From positions 1 to 64,000 of the forward strand of contig JAKQPS010000019.1 of assembly GCA_029564595.1 (NCBI GenBank): 64,000 nt of DNA. The letters are read 5' to 3'. The stretch comes from a bacterium (GTDB taxonomy: Bacteria > UBP15 > UBA6099). Shown piece by piece: positions 51,391 through 60,990 of the stretch. Under the pieces are notes generated by a model, which ran no database searches, was not told the origin of the DNA, and saw only the letters and a list, made by a program, of their open reading frames with translations. Each line of letters begins with the position of its first letter. Positions within the stretch are counted from its first letter, which is position 1. Made by a program: the position numbers and the translations under genes.

Positions 51391-51738
51391 ATGGATCTGA
51401 AGCTGGAAGTTAAGAGAGAGAAGGATTACTCATACGTCACAGTCAATGGCGAAATCGACCTTTACAACGCTCACAAACTGAAAGAAAAGATAGGTCAGAC
51501 GATGGACGGGATGGATTCGCCGAACATGGTTCTCGACCTGAAGGATGTCGATTACATCGACAGCACCGGGCTTGGAATCCTGATAGGAATCAAGCGAAGA
51601 GTGTCTGAAAACAAGGGAGAACTGGCGCTAGTGCTCCGCTCCGACCGGATTCACAAACTCTTCGAGATAACCGGGCTGATAAATATTTTTGCAATCGCGC
51701 GGTCCAGCGAGGAAGCGATAGCGCGGCTTTCCAAATGA
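51391..51738 (+). CDS. Anti-sigma-factor antagonist (RsbV/SpoIIAA-like STAS protein)
   Basis: A 115-residue STAS protein with the phosphorylation-site block DVDYIDSTGLGILIG near residue 52 (Ser in DST/STG). Unphosphorylated it would bind the anti-sigma kinase and release the sigma factor. AAAGGAG precedes the ATG by about seven bases. The kinase-like gene is ten bases downstream, then the sigma factor gene: a standard partner-switch operon. Confidence 0.88.
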   Translation: MDLKLEVKREKDYSYVTVNGEIDLYNAHKLKEKIGQTMDGMDSPNMVLDLKDVDYIDSTGLGILIGIKRRVSENKGELALVLRSDRIHKLFEITGLINIFAIARSSEEAIARLSK

Positions 51739-51748
51739 GGGGGAGAAG

Positions 51749-52159
51749 ATGAATATCGACACGAAAGCTCATTCGCTTGTCGAGCTGAGAATACCCAGAA
51801 GGCCGGAGTACCTGCGGGTTGTGAGGTTGCTTGTGTCCGGATATGTGTCGCGTTTCCCGGCTCCGGTAGACATGGTGGAGGACATAAAGGTGGCCGTGTC
51901 GGAAGCGTGCAACTGCTCGATGAGAGGCGCGGACCCGACATGCGCGGAAGGCAGGCTTGACATATCGTGCTCCGTCGAAGACGACAGATTGTGTTTCGAA
52001 ATAAGGGATGAGAATGCGACGTCCGCGCCGGACTCCAGCTCTGACGAAGCCAGTCTGGGACTGCTTCTCATAAGAACGCTGATGGAAGATGTGGAAGTCC
52101 GCGCTGAAAAAGGCGGCGGAGTAGTTATTTCAATGAAAAAAACCATTATATCGGTCTGA
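51749..52159 (+). CDS. Anti-sigma regulatory factor (RsbW/SpoIIAB-like kinase)
   Basis: A 136-residue GHKL ATPase of the RsbW type. MVEDIKVAVSEACNCSM near residue 47 is the N-box (EACN), DDRLCFEIRDENATS near residue 75 holds the G1 region in altered form, and SLGLLLIRTLMEDVEV near residue 100 is the G2-like lid. It would inhibit the sigma factor and phosphorylate the STAS antagonist. GGGGGAG precedes the ATG. The normal GxG lid residues look partly substituted, so kinase activity is not certain. Confidence 0.83.
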   Translation: MNIDTKAHSLVELRIPRRPEYLRVVRLLVSGYVSRFPAPVDMVEDIKVAVSEACNCSMRGADPTCAEGRLDISCSVEDDRLCFEIRDENATSAPDSSSDEASLGLLLIRTLMEDVEVRAEKGGGVVISMKKTIISV

Positions 52160-52170
52160 GGCATATCAGT

Positions 52171-52932
52171 TTGACCCCCGACAGCCAAACACCCGAAAAA
52201 TCCAAGGCGTTGCTCGATATGTTCCGGGAGCTTCGAGCGGGCGGAGATTCGTCTTTGCGCGACAGGATAATCGAGCAGCATATCAACATGCCCAAGTTTT
52301 TTGCGAACAGATTCGGCAAGCATGAGCAACAGGAAGACCTTGTTCAAGTGGCAAATCTCGGACTTATCAACGCGGTCGACAGGTTCGACCCCGACCGGGG
52401 AGTCGAATTCAACACTTTTGCGACGATAACGATTTTAGGCGAAATCAAGAGATACTTCAGAGACAAAACATGGAGCCTGAAGGTTCCCCGCCGAATAAAA
52501 GACCTGAATATTGCGGTCAATCAGACAATTGAGCGTTTGAGCCAGCAACTCGACCACCAGCCGACTTATGAAGAAGTCGCCGCTGAAATCGGTTGCTCGG
52601 TTGAAGACGTAATCGAGTCCCGCGAGGCAGTGATGTCGTACCGGATGGTGTCGCTGGACAAAGAAGTCGACGGCGACGGCGGCGAGGGCGGCTCGCCTCT
52701 TATAGAGATGATAGGCGGGATAGACAAGAAGATAGACCAGTTGAGCGACCGACTGTCGCTCCAAACCGGATTGAAACAATTGAAAGACGATGAGAAATTT
52801 GTTATCTTTAACCGGTATTTTGAGAACCTGTCGCAGGCGGAAATCTCAAAGATGATGAACGTCTCGCAGATGCAGGTCTCCCGGCTTCAATCGGCCGCGC
52901 TCGAAAAGTTGAAAAAGCTTCTCGGAAATTAG
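52171..52932 (+). CDS. Sigma factor of the SigB/SigF/SigG group
   Basis: A 253-residue sigma-70 factor of group 3. Region 2 is EDLVQVANLGLINAVDRFDP near residue 53 and EFNTFATITILGEIKRYFRD near residue 74. Region 3 includes QTIERLSQQLDHQPTYEEVA. Region 4 is VIFNRYFENLSQAEISKMM with the helix-turn-helix MQVSRLQSAALEKL near the end. It starts at TTG about nine bases after GAGG. With the two upstream genes it makes a complete partner-switch module, usually for stress or envelope responses. The regulon is not visible here. Confidence 0.88.
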   Translation: MTPDSQTPEKSKALLDMFRELRAGGDSSLRDRIIEQHINMPKFFANRFGKHEQQEDLVQVANLGLINAVDRFDPDRGVEFNTFATITILGEIKRYFRDKTWSLKVPRRIKDLNIAVNQTIERLSQQLDHQPTYEEVAAEIGCSVEDVIESREAVMSYRMVSLDKEVDGDGGEGGSPLIEMIGGIDKKIDQLSDRLSLQTGLKQLKDDEKFVIFNRYFENLSQAEISKMMNVSQMQVSRLQSAALEKLKKLLGN

Positions 52933-52960
52933 CGGCAGAAATAAACGATGAATCGCTACT

Positions 52961-52991
52961 CCGCCGGATGAATACTGAAGGCGGTTTTTTT
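52961..52991 (+). terminator. Terminator of the sigma-factor operon
   Basis: CCGCC and GGCGG form a stem around a 14-base loop, followed by seven Ts, 30 bases after the sigma-factor stop. The stem is short, so efficiency is uncertain. Confidence 0.55.
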
Positions 52992-53067
52992 GTGAGAGCG
53001 CGAACGCGGGCCTGCCGCGGACGCCCGGTTATGAAAACAATCTTTTACGCTTCGAGGTGCGCCAAGG

Positions 53068-55716
53068 ATGAAATCGACAGACATCAGGGAAAAATATCTT
53101 TCTTTTTTCGAGGAAAAGGGTCATCTGCGGCATCCCAGTTCGTCGCTCGTTCCCGAAGACCCCACGCTTCTTACGACTTCCGCCGGGATGGTTCAGTTTA
53201 AGCCGTATTTCCTCGGCCTGAAAACTCCTCCCCGGACTAGGTTGACGACATCCCAGAAATGCCTGCGCGCAAAAGACCTCGACGAGGTGGGTAGAACCCC
53301 GCGGCATCACACGTTCTTTGAAATGCTCGGCAATTTCTCATTCGGAGACTACTTCAAGCGCGAGGCTATAACATGGGCGTGGGAGCTTCTGACGGAGGTT
53401 TTCGGGATACAGAAAGAGAAATTGAAGATTTCCGCGTACCACGAAGACGAAGAGGCGGCGGGAATCTGGCTTGACGAAATCGGCATTGCCAAAGAGCGCT
53501 TCTACAGGTTCGGAGAAGCTGACAATTACTGGCCTGCCAGCGCTCCCTCGCTCGGCCCCAACGGCCCCTGCGGCCCCTGCTCGGAAATATTCTACGACTT
53601 CGGCCCGGATCGCGGGTGCGGCTCTCCGGAATGCAACCCGTCCTGCGACTGCGCGCGCCACATTGAGATATGGAACCTAGTGTTCATGCAGTTCGAACGG
53701 CACGACGGCGGAAAGCTGACTCCTCTGCCGAAGAAAAACATCGACACCGGCTCCGGTCTGGAAAGGGTCGCCTCCGTGCTTCAGGGCGCGGAAACAAATT
53801 TCGAGACTGACCTGTTCATGCCGATAATTCAAAAGCTTGAGGACATGACGGGTGTCCGATACGCCGACGCCAAAGTTCCGTTCCGAGTTATGGCCGACCA
53901 CGTCAGAGGCTCGGGATTCCTTATCGCCGACGGCGTTTTTCCATCCAATGAAGGGCGCGGATATCTTCTTAGAAAACTGATTCGCCGCGCCGCAACTCAT
54001 GGCCGGGAATCAGGTTTGGACCGCCCCTTCCTCTCCGAACTGATACCGGTGGTCGCCGATATACTCGGCTCGGTGTATCCGGACATAGTTGAGAAATCAG
54101 GTTTTATTTCGACGATATTGACCAAGGAAGAGGAGCAGTTCGCCGAGTCAGTTCAACAGGGGCGGCTTTACGTGATAAACAACCGCGAAAAGCTGTCTTC
54201 TTCTTCAGGGCTGGCTGACGGCTCAATTGTGTTCACTGCTTATGACACATACGGGCTGCCCATCGAGGAGGCTGAAAAAATCGCCCGCGAGCTTGGCCTG
54301 AACGGAATCGACATGGCTGGTTTCAACGACGCAATGGAGTCCCAAAAAGAGCGTTCGCGCAAGGGAAGCAAGATGGACGGCTCGGTGTTCACCGAAGACA
54401 TCGAAAAGGTTTACCGCGACGCGGTAGAGGGCAAAGAAGCCGGGATTTTCGACGGCTACGATAACATCGTGATGAATTCCAAAGTGGTTTCAATAGTGAT
54501 AGACGGAGCGGCCTCAAAAACGGCGGAAACCGGGCAGAAGATTTCGCTCATAACAAACCGCACGCCGTTCTATGGAGAAATGGGCGGACAGGTAGGCGAC
54601 ATCGGCGAGGCTGTTTCAGAATCCGGAACGCGACTTGTCATCACAGAATCCTTCGTCGTAGAAGGCAAAACAATAGTTCACAGGGCCGTGGTGGCGGCAG
54701 GCAGCCTGAACGAGGGCGACGAGCTGACGATGAAAGTGGACGCTGAAAGGCGCGCGGCAATAGTCAGACACCACACGGCCACGCATCTTCTCCACGCGGC
54801 TCTGAGAAGCGTCCTCGGAGAGCACGTTCATCAGGCCGGATCGTATGTCGGCCCGGACAAGCTGCGCTTCGACTTCACCCACCATGCCGCCGTGTCTCCC
54901 GAAGAGCTTGCGCGCGTTGAAGAGATCGTCAACGACAGGATTCTTGCGGCGCTGGCCGTCAGGTCCGCTGTCAAGGATATCGAATCGGCGAAGAAAGAGG
55001 GCGCGATGGCCCTTTTCGGAGAGAAATACGGAGATGAAGTCCGAATGATCGACGTTGAAGGCTTCAGCAAGGAGCTTTGCGGCGGAACCCATGTCGGCAA
55101 CACAGCGCAGATAGGGTTTGTAAAAATCGTCGAGGAACGCTCTATAGGCGGCTCGATGAGAAGAATAGAGGCTCTGGCGGGCAAGCAGGCTATCGCGCAC
55201 ATAAACGAAAAACTCGACGCTTTGAAAAAGGCCGCGGCTCTCTTGAAGATTAAGGACACATTGGTTCCTCAGACCTTAGAAACGCTTATTGCCGAAAAGG
55301 AACGACTCGCGCGGGAAATCAAGAAGGCCGGCAAATCAGACTTGAAGGAAAAGTCCGGCGAAGCTCTCGCGGCGGCGGAAATGATCGGCGATGTCGCCCT
55401 CTTCGCGGCTGCTCCTGAAGGTCTGACCGTCGACGAGCTTAGAGCCATATTCGACGATATAAAAGTGAAAAACAAATCGTTCGCGGCGGTGCTAGGCTCA
55501 AGCGTGGAGGGGAAAGCCAATCTGATAACAGCGGTGTCTCAGGATGTCGCGGACAGAGGGCTGGACGCGGGTGCGCTTGTTAAGGAAATCGCAAAAATTG
55601 TCAAAGGCGGAGGCGGCGGCACGAAACTGCTCGCTCAGGCTGGCGGCAAAGACGGCTCAAAAATCGCTGACGCGGTCAAGAACGGCGCGGATATAATAAG
55701 AGGGAAACTTTCTTGA
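53068..55716 (+). CDS. alaS: Alanyl-tRNA synthetase
   Basis: An 882-residue AlaRS, normal length. The class II aminoacylation domain starts IREKYLSFFEEKGHLRHPSS, with VQFKPYFLG near residue 52 and GDYFKREAI near residue 95. The editing domain has HHTATHLLHAALRS near residue 571, and the zinc-site partner CGGTHVGNTAQIGF is near residue 672. The C-terminal C-Ala domain ends GGGGTKLLAQAGG. It charges tRNA-Ala and clears Ser/Gly mischarging. The TTG of the next gene overlaps its stop. Confidence 0.95.
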   Translation: MKSTDIREKYLSFFEEKGHLRHPSSSLVPEDPTLLTTSAGMVQFKPYFLGLKTPPRTRLTTSQKCLRAKDLDEVGRTPRHHTFFEMLGNFSFGDYFKREAITWAWELLTEVFGIQKEKLKISAYHEDEEAAGIWLDEIGIAKERFYRFGEADNYWPASAPSLGPNGPCGPCSEIFYDFGPDRGCGSPECNPSCDCARHIEIWNLVFMQFERHDGGKLTPLPKKNIDTGSGLERVASVLQGAETNFETDLFMPIIQKLEDMTGVRYADAKVPFRVMADHVRGSGFLIADGVFPSNEGRGYLLRKLIRRAATHGRESGLDRPFLSELIPVVADILGSVYPDIVEKSGFISTILTKEEEQFAESVQQGRLYVINNREKLSSSSGLADGSIVFTAYDTYGLPIEEAEKIARELGLNGIDMAGFNDAMESQKERSRKGSKMDGSVFTEDIEKVYRDAVEGKEAGIFDGYDNIVMNSKVVSIVIDGAASKTAETGQKISLITNRTPFYGEMGGQVGDIGEAVSESGTRLVITESFVVEGKTIVHRAVVAAGSLNEGDELTMKVDAERRAAIVRHHTATHLLHAALRSVLGEHVHQAGSYVGPDKLRFDFTHHAAVSPEELARVEEIVNDRILAALAVRSAVKDIESAKKEGAMALFGEKYGDEVRMIDVEGFSKELCGGTHVGNTAQIGFVKIVEERSIGGSMRRIEALAGKQAIAHINEKLDALKKAAALLKIKDTLVPQTLETLIAEKERLAREIKKAGKSDLKEKSGEALAAAEMIGDVALFAAAPEGLTVDELRAIFDDIKVKNKSFAAVLGSSVEGKANLITAVSQDVADRGLDAGALVKEIAKIVKGGGGGTKLLAQAGGKDGSKIADAVKNGADIIRGKLS

Positions 55717-56237
55717 GCGTTATTTCATACAAGAACAAAACGCCGCAGATTCCGAAATCGGTTTTTTTCGCCGACACCGCGAGGATCATCGGCGACGTGA
55801 CAATGGGCGAGCGTTCAAGCGTCTGGTACGGAGCCGTCGTCCGAGGGGATCAAGCCAGAGTCGTCATAGGCTCGGGGGCGAATCTTCAGGACGGGGTGGT
55901 GGCGCATGTGTCCGAAAACCAGCCTTGCGTAATCGGAGATTATGTGACCATCGGGCATAACGCGGTCGCGCACGCGTGCGTCATCGGCAGTTTTACTCTC
56001 GTCGGAGTGGGAAGCGTGGCGCTCGACGGCTCCGTCATAGGGGAAGGCTCGATCATCGCGGCAGGCTCGGTGGTTCCTCCCGGCAAGGAATTCCCTCCCC
56101 GCTCTTTCATTCTCGGCGCGCCCGGCAGACTTGTGCGAGAAGTGACCGAGGAAGAATACAACCGCAATATCAGAATCGCCGAATCATATATCAAGCTTGC
56201 GGCGGAGTATATGGCCGGCGGACAAGGCAGCCGCTGA
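55713..56237 (+). CDS. Gamma-carbonic-anhydrase-family protein
   Basis: A 174-residue left-handed beta-helix protein. Hexapeptide repeats run through it. The zinc His ligands are probably in VVAHVSENQPCVIGD near residue 66 and TIGHNAVAHACVIG near residue 80-87. RGDQARVVIGSGANLQDGV matches the Arg/Asp/Gln network of gamma-CA and PaaY-like proteins. It could be a trimeric carbonic anhydrase. It starts with TTG, overlapping the alaS stop (TTGA), so it is co-translated with alaS. Confidence 0.83.
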   Translation: MSVISYKNKTPQIPKSVFFADTARIIGDVTMGERSSVWYGAVVRGDQARVVIGSGANLQDGVVAHVSENQPCVIGDYVTIGHNAVAHACVIGSFTLVGVGSVALDGSVIGEGSIIAAGSVVPPGKEFPPRSFILGAPGRLVREVTEEEYNRNIRIAESYIKLAAEYMAGGQGSR

Positions 56238-56282
56238 CGCAGAAGTCTGGCAAACGCCCGCCGACTCTCTCGGAGACATCAG

Positions 56283-57335
56283 TTGACCACTGACATCCGA
56301 CTTCTCGACTACTCTCTACCGCAGCGTCTCATCGCCCAGCAGCCCGCCGAGCGGCGAGACGAATCCCGCCTGCTCATCCTGCGCCGCGACACGGGCAACC
56401 TTGAACAACGAGTGTTTCGGGATATCGCCGGGCATGCGCGGCCCGGAGACCTTTTCGTCGTGAACGATTCGCGAGTGTTTCCCGCGCGCCTGTTTGTTAA
56501 CAGAACAACAGGCGGACGAGTGGAACTTCTTTTTCTAAATCAGGCTGACGAAGGCGGATCGCGCTGGAAATGTCTCGCCAGACCCGCGCGGAGGTTGCGG
56601 GAAGGTGAAATTCTTTTCCACGGCTCGCCCCCTGCCCCCTTCTGTCGTTTTGATTCCAAGAACGATTCAGGGATCGCGCTGGTGGAGATACTCCGACCGC
56701 CCCTTTTTCCGTTTCTCGCCAAGCACGGCATTGTTCCTCTGCCTCCATATATAAACGATGAAATCGACGATCCGGAAAGATATCAAACTGTCTATGCCGA
56801 ACGAGAAGGATCAGCGGCAGCGCCAACGGCCGGGCTTCATTTCACGCCCGAACTTATTAAAAACATAAAAGCCGCGGGAGCGCGATTCGCCTCTGTCACG
56901 CTTCATATAGGGCTGGACACTTTCAAGCCTATCGCGACGCCCACAGTAGAAGCTCATGAAATCCATACCGAAATATATTTCGTGCCGGACGAGACGGCGC
57001 GGCTTGCTGCCCAAACTGTGCGAGAAGGCGGTCGCGTGATAGCTGTTGGCACAACCGCCGTGCGCTGTTTGGAGACATGGGCGGCAGGCATGTCAAGAGA
57101 AGAGCTTGCCGGCGCTGAATCAGGCTCTTCTGGCGCGACTTCGCTTTTTATCCACAACCGCTCCCAGTTCCGGATCGTCGACGCGATGATAACGAATTTC
57201 CACCTCCCGCGAACATCGCTTCTCGCTCTGGTGGCGGCGTTCGCGGGTCTGGACAATATAATGAGCGCCTACAAGTTCGCTATCGCCAACGACTACCGTT
57301 TCTACAGCTTGGGCGACGCCATGTTCATTTACTGA
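56283..57335 (+). CDS. queA: S-adenosylmethionine:tRNA ribosyltransferase-isomerase
   Basis: A 350-residue QueA, which moves the ribosyl moiety of SAM to preQ1-tRNA to make epoxyqueuosine. It has LLDYSLPQRLIAQQPAERRD at the N-terminus, FVVNDSRVFPARL near residue 60, TAGLHFTPELI near residue 180, HIGLDTFKPI near residue 203, VGTTAVRCLETW near residue 258 and FHLPRTSLLALVAAFAG near residue 308. It starts with TTG after GGAGA. It is 46 bases downstream of the gamma-CA gene, in the alaS direction. Confidence 0.93.
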   Translation: MTTDIRLLDYSLPQRLIAQQPAERRDESRLLILRRDTGNLEQRVFRDIAGHARPGDLFVVNDSRVFPARLFVNRTTGGRVELLFLNQADEGGSRWKCLARPARRLREGEILFHGSPPAPFCRFDSKNDSGIALVEILRPPLFPFLAKHGIVPLPPYINDEIDDPERYQTVYAEREGSAAAPTAGLHFTPELIKNIKAAGARFASVTLHIGLDTFKPIATPTVEAHEIHTEIYFVPDETARLAAQTVREGGRVIAVGTTAVRCLETWAAGMSREELAGAESGSSGATSLFIHNRSQFRIVDAMITNFHLPRTSLLALVAAFAGLDNIMSAYKFAIANDYRFYSLGDAMFIY

Positions 57336-57386
57336 GCAAAAAGAGCTTCTTCACAAATCGACTCAAACCGGATAATATATCCTGCT

Positions 57387-58703
57387 ATGAAGAACTTTGT
57401 TTATGACACTTCGCTGTCAGCCGCCAACATGCTTAGAAAAACTTTCACGGGCAAATGGCTGGACAGAGACAAATTTAACATCGAGACGCCAGAATCGGCT
57501 CTTAACAGTCTTTTTGACGCAACTTACGCCGAAATCGAAAAAAGGATTTCTATGCCGTTCGGCATGAAGCTGCTTAAAGAGAGATGGCTTCAGTCTTCGG
57601 CTGACCACAGCGCGGCTTCCGCGGCTGAAACATGCGCGGCTTCATCTCTAATATCCGCACTGGATTTCAACCTCGCCGTAGAAATAGTCCGGCCTTTCTT
57701 TCACAACCAGTCAGATGAAGGAAATATCCCTCTTATCGTGTATCCGATGTCGACAAGCAGGTTTCCCGCTGTCTTTTTCGTGGCCGAGGCGGTTTCCCAG
57801 CTTTCGCGCGCGGCGACAATATCCGATTTGCGGGCAATGAGCGAAAGGCTCCAGAAGTTTTCCAGTTGGATGGCGCTGCATAAACGGGAGGAAGACGGGC
57901 TGTACAGCCATGCCGACGCCCGTTGGATATCCATAGACCCGTTCCTAGAACCTCTGCGCGCCGCGATCGGCGGCAGAAAAATTCCGACATACGATTTCAG
58001 GTCCATCGCTCTCAACTCTCTGGCGCTGCAAGAAATTACGCTGTTCGAAGGAATATCCCGCAAACTCGGAGACATAGCCGAAGCCGAAAAGCGCGCCGAA
58101 CAAGCGTCAAGGCTTAGAGAAATTATTGCGACCGCCTGCTGGGATGAGGAAGCGGGCGGTTTCTTCGATCTGATAAGAGGAGAGAGAAGGCTTGTTATCA
58201 CTCCGGCGTCTTTTTTGCCGTTGCTGGCGGAAATCCCGACGATGGCTCAAGCTAACCGAATGATGGCTTACTTGCCCGACATTTATAAACAAATTGATTT
58301 TATTGAGCAGGAGCCGGGATTGGCCCACATCTTCGAATTGGCGACTCAAGGGCTGCTCAAATACAAAAAGACAAAAGAGGCCGGCGAGCTAGCGCTTGCC
58401 GTCGCCCGCAAAGCGGCGTCTCTAGACAACTCTCCAAAGTATTTCCCTGCCAGATTAGCCGGAACATCGGCTCTGATCCGTCACGTTCTGGGGTTCCATA
58501 AGTTTTCGGACAGACACGTCGTATATCCTAAACTGCCCGGCGAGTGGGCCGGACACAACATTAAGATACACGACGCTGATAAGAATAGAACTATTTTTAT
58601 GAATATGACGGGCGCTATGATAGATTGCAACGTTATCGCCCCGGCAGGCGAAACCTTAAGCTCCGAAATCGAAAATCACACTTTCAGAAATATCCCGTTC
58701 TGA
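57387..58703 (+). CDS. Six-hairpin (alpha/alpha)6 glycosidase-like protein
   Basis: A 438-residue helical protein like the C-terminal domain of amylo-1,6-glucosidases and GH63/GH37-type enzymes (MGH1-like). Typical pieces are GNIPLIVYPMSTSRFPAVFF near residue 112, KREEDGLYSHADARW near residue 172, TYDFRSIALNSLALQEI near residue 207, CWDEEAGGFFDLI near residue 250, and TPASFLPLLAEIP near residue 272. It probably acts on glucosides or glycogen-like glucans; the product is not predictable. GATAAT ends ten bases before the ATG with no ribosome site, so the mRNA may be leaderless. Confidence 0.68.
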   Translation: MKNFVYDTSLSAANMLRKTFTGKWLDRDKFNIETPESALNSLFDATYAEIEKRISMPFGMKLLKERWLQSSADHSAASAAETCAASSLISALDFNLAVEIVRPFFHNQSDEGNIPLIVYPMSTSRFPAVFFVAEAVSQLSRAATISDLRAMSERLQKFSSWMALHKREEDGLYSHADARWISIDPFLEPLRAAIGGRKIPTYDFRSIALNSLALQEITLFEGISRKLGDIAEAEKRAEQASRLREIIATACWDEEAGGFFDLIRGERRLVITPASFLPLLAEIPTMAQANRMMAYLPDIYKQIDFIEQEPGLAHIFELATQGLLKYKKTKEAGELALAVARKAASLDNSPKYFPARLAGTSALIRHVLGFHKFSDRHVVYPKLPGEWAGHNIKIHDADKNRTIFMNMTGAMIDCNVIAPAGETLSSEIENHTFRNIPF

Positions 58704-58738
58704 ACGGAAAAATCATTGCCCCGCGCCGCTCTTGTTTT

Positions 58739-59101
58739 TCAGCGTCCGGCGGCGATTTCTTCTATGACTTTCATCGCTTGCGGAGCGAGCTTGAAGAAAT
58801 CGTTTATTGTCGCGCATCCGCTGAGTTCCGGACAAAGGCCGCAGTTGTCCATTCCTTTGCCTTCTGCGCAGGCGCGGACATCGCATTCGGCGCAATGACC
58901 GCATTTGCGGCCCGGCAACGCGCATCCGTCGCACCATACATAATCAGGAGCTACGTCCGCGTTGTACATCTTGGACCACATCGCGGCTGTCTCCGCGATT
59001 TTCTGCTCGTCTCCGGCCTTTGTGGCGATATAAGCGGGACATTCAGAGCAAACAAGCCCGCATCTGGCGATTATTCTTTCGCCGCTGTCGAAATCACCCA
59101 T
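58739..59101 (-). CDS. DUF3795 Cys-rich protein
   Basis: A 120-residue protein with 12 or so Cys in the DUF3795 pattern: ARCGLVCSECPAYIAT near residue 13, VWCDGCALPGRKCGHCAECD near residue 55, RACAEGKGMDNCGLCPEL near residue 77. It probably binds zinc or an Fe-S cluster; function is unknown. GGAG precedes the ATG by seven bases. It lies 40 bases after the metallopeptidase gene on the same strand. Confidence 0.82.
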   Translation of the reverse strand: MGDFDSGERIIARCGLVCSECPAYIATKAGDEQKIAETAAMWSKMYNADVAPDYVWCDGCALPGRKCGHCAECDVRACAEGKGMDNCGLCPELSGCATINDFFKLAPQAMKVIEEIAAGR

Positions 59102-59142
59102 TCGCGCTCTCCTCGATCAGATATTTTTCAAGACTATGAATC

Positions 59143-60885
59143 TTATTTCTTGCCCATAAGCCTGTCTGCTATGGCAAGCTGTTCCCTTATCCTCGATGTA
59201 AAAATATCGTAATTCAAATCCGGAGCGCCGACCGCCTTTGAAATGTCTTCAGAACTGGGCTTGTTGCCCAACGCCCACAACTGCTTCTTCACAAACTCCC
59301 CGGCTCTCGGATCATTGAACCACTGTGGTCCGAAATCCTTTCTGAGCTTTTCCTCGATCTGCTCGGAAAGGAGGAAAGCGCGAGCGTAATCGGCGGCATA
59401 GAAGAACGAATCCACATCCGTTCTAAATCTGAGAGCTTCGTTCTCCGTCAGTTCAAACCCATAGGCTTTGCTAAAAATCCTTCTGTAAGCCTGATGCGGG
59501 TCGTTTTCGGGGCCGTCATAGTAAGGCCCGAAATATTCCGCGCCGCCGCCGTGAAGCAGCGTCTCGTATATCAGCTTCGCCCAGTTGTAACGCCTCACCA
59601 TATACATCTTCCACAAAACCCTGTTGCGTATCAGCTTGCCGATTTCCGCGTCTGACATAACGGGAACGCGTTTCGAGGCGGGCAGAGTTTTGTTGTGTTC
59701 GCGGACGATTTCCCTATACTTCAAGAGCCATTCGTAGTCGCCCCAGATGTTCTCCATGAATATCGCGTAGCCTTCGGTGACGGCGTTGTTGCCAAGTTGC
59801 TGGAACTCCCATTTGTCTAGGTTCGTATTGGCGTAATGCAACGCGTGGCCGCCTTCGTGGAAAAAAGTTTCGAAATCAGGAATCCCGCCGGAAGGTTTGA
59901 CTGTCACTCTTATATCGTCCGGAACGGATATGGAGAAACAAGCCGCGCGCGGGTTCTTTTTCTCCCGTATCTCGTCGTCGATTGTTATCTCTGTTCCGGC
60001 AATTGTTTTCAAGTCTATTCCCATTCCGGATATGAGCGATTCGAAAGCAGGGATCGTCAACTCCGCGGGAAAATACTTCTGAAAAGCCGGAACCGCCGCG
60101 AAATAAAGTATGTCCGCGCGCGTGAATTTTTCAGCCGGGAATCCCATAACTTCCTGAACTTCGGCCGCGAACAGTTCGCCGTACATTTCGTCCGTCTCGT
60201 CGAAGAACTTCTGGGTTTCCGCCATAAACTCCTTCAGATTTATCTCTCGGTACTCTTCGCTCAACTCCACAAAGCTTTTGTATCCTATCTCAACGGCCAG
60301 TTCCTGAATTCGCTCCTCTTCCTTCGCGAGTATGGGGTTCAAAGACTCTTTCCAGACAAGCGCTTCCGCCTCCTGCAGGGCGCGGCGCCGCTCCGGGTCC
60401 GTCTCATTCGCTTTCATAGAATCCAACTGCCTGTACGGAACCGGGTCTCCGACCCATTCGAGTTTTACAGTGGCGGACGCCTCCGCGTCGTTCACTTTGT
60501 CATAAAAATGCGCGGTGTCTATCGCGACGAACTCCGCCAGAAGAGCGTTCCTCATGTATTTAGCAGCGCGGCGATCATCGGCGTTCAGCCCTTCCATCTT
60601 CATGTATTCGTTGAAAAACTCGACGTTTTCTTTTGAGAAAAGAGATTCGCGGCCTTTGTACGTCTCCTCGAAAACGCTCCTCTCGCCGTTAGTCCTGACA
60701 TACCATCCGAGTATGGACTGGACGAGATACAGCGCTTTCATCTCTTCCCTTATCTTGTCGTATTTCTGAGCCGCAGCTTTTGCGTCAAGCGCGGGTTTTT
60801 CCTGTTCCGGCTTCTTTGAACATCCTGAACTTATCGCGACGACCGCCGCCAACGCGCCTACACCAAGCATTTTGATAACTTTCAT
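59143..60885 (-). CDS. M2/M3-type (thermolysin-like) peptidase lipoprotein
   Basis: A 580-residue predicted lipoprotein (ALAAVVAISSGCSKKPEQE, Cys about residue 22). The zinc site is FETFFHEGGHALHYANT near residue 355 (HExGH), with the downstream Glu in NAVTEGYAIFMENI about 30 residues later. Overall length and the FRTDVDSFFYAADYARAFLL tail fit the peptidyl-dipeptidase A/oligoendopeptidase superfamily (M2/M3). It would act outside the inner membrane on short peptides. I start 12 codons inside the longest ORF, where GGAGG is five bases away. Confidence 0.8.
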   Translation of the reverse strand: MKVIKMLGVGALAAVVAISSGCSKKPEQEKPALDAKAAAQKYDKIREEMKALYLVQSILGWYVRTNGERSVFEETYKGRESLFSKENVEFFNEYMKMEGLNADDRRAAKYMRNALLAEFVAIDTAHFYDKVNDAEASATVKLEWVGDPVPYRQLDSMKANETDPERRRALQEAEALVWKESLNPILAKEEERIQELAVEIGYKSFVELSEEYREINLKEFMAETQKFFDETDEMYGELFAAEVQEVMGFPAEKFTRADILYFAAVPAFQKYFPAELTIPAFESLISGMGIDLKTIAGTEITIDDEIREKKNPRAACFSISVPDDIRVTVKPSGGIPDFETFFHEGGHALHYANTNLDKWEFQQLGNNAVTEGYAIFMENIWGDYEWLLKYREIVREHNKTLPASKRVPVMSDAEIGKLIRNRVLWKMYMVRRYNWAKLIYETLLHGGGAEYFGPYYDGPENDPHQAYRRIFSKAYGFELTENEALRFRTDVDSFFYAADYARAFLLSEQIEEKLRKDFGPQWFNDPRAGEFVKKQLWALGNKPSSEDISKAVGAPDLNYDIFTSRIREQLAIADRLMGKK

Positions 60886-60990
60886 TGAATCCTCCGATGA
60901 TGTAGTCAGTATCAATTCCAACTGAATAATATTTATTAAAATATCTTATTGAACTGAGCCTTTTGTTTCAACTCAGAAACGCCGCCAAGG

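Noticed and set aside
59836-60636. 266-codon plus-strand ORF
   Set aside because: Antisense of the M3-type peptidase gene; no domain and no ribosome site.
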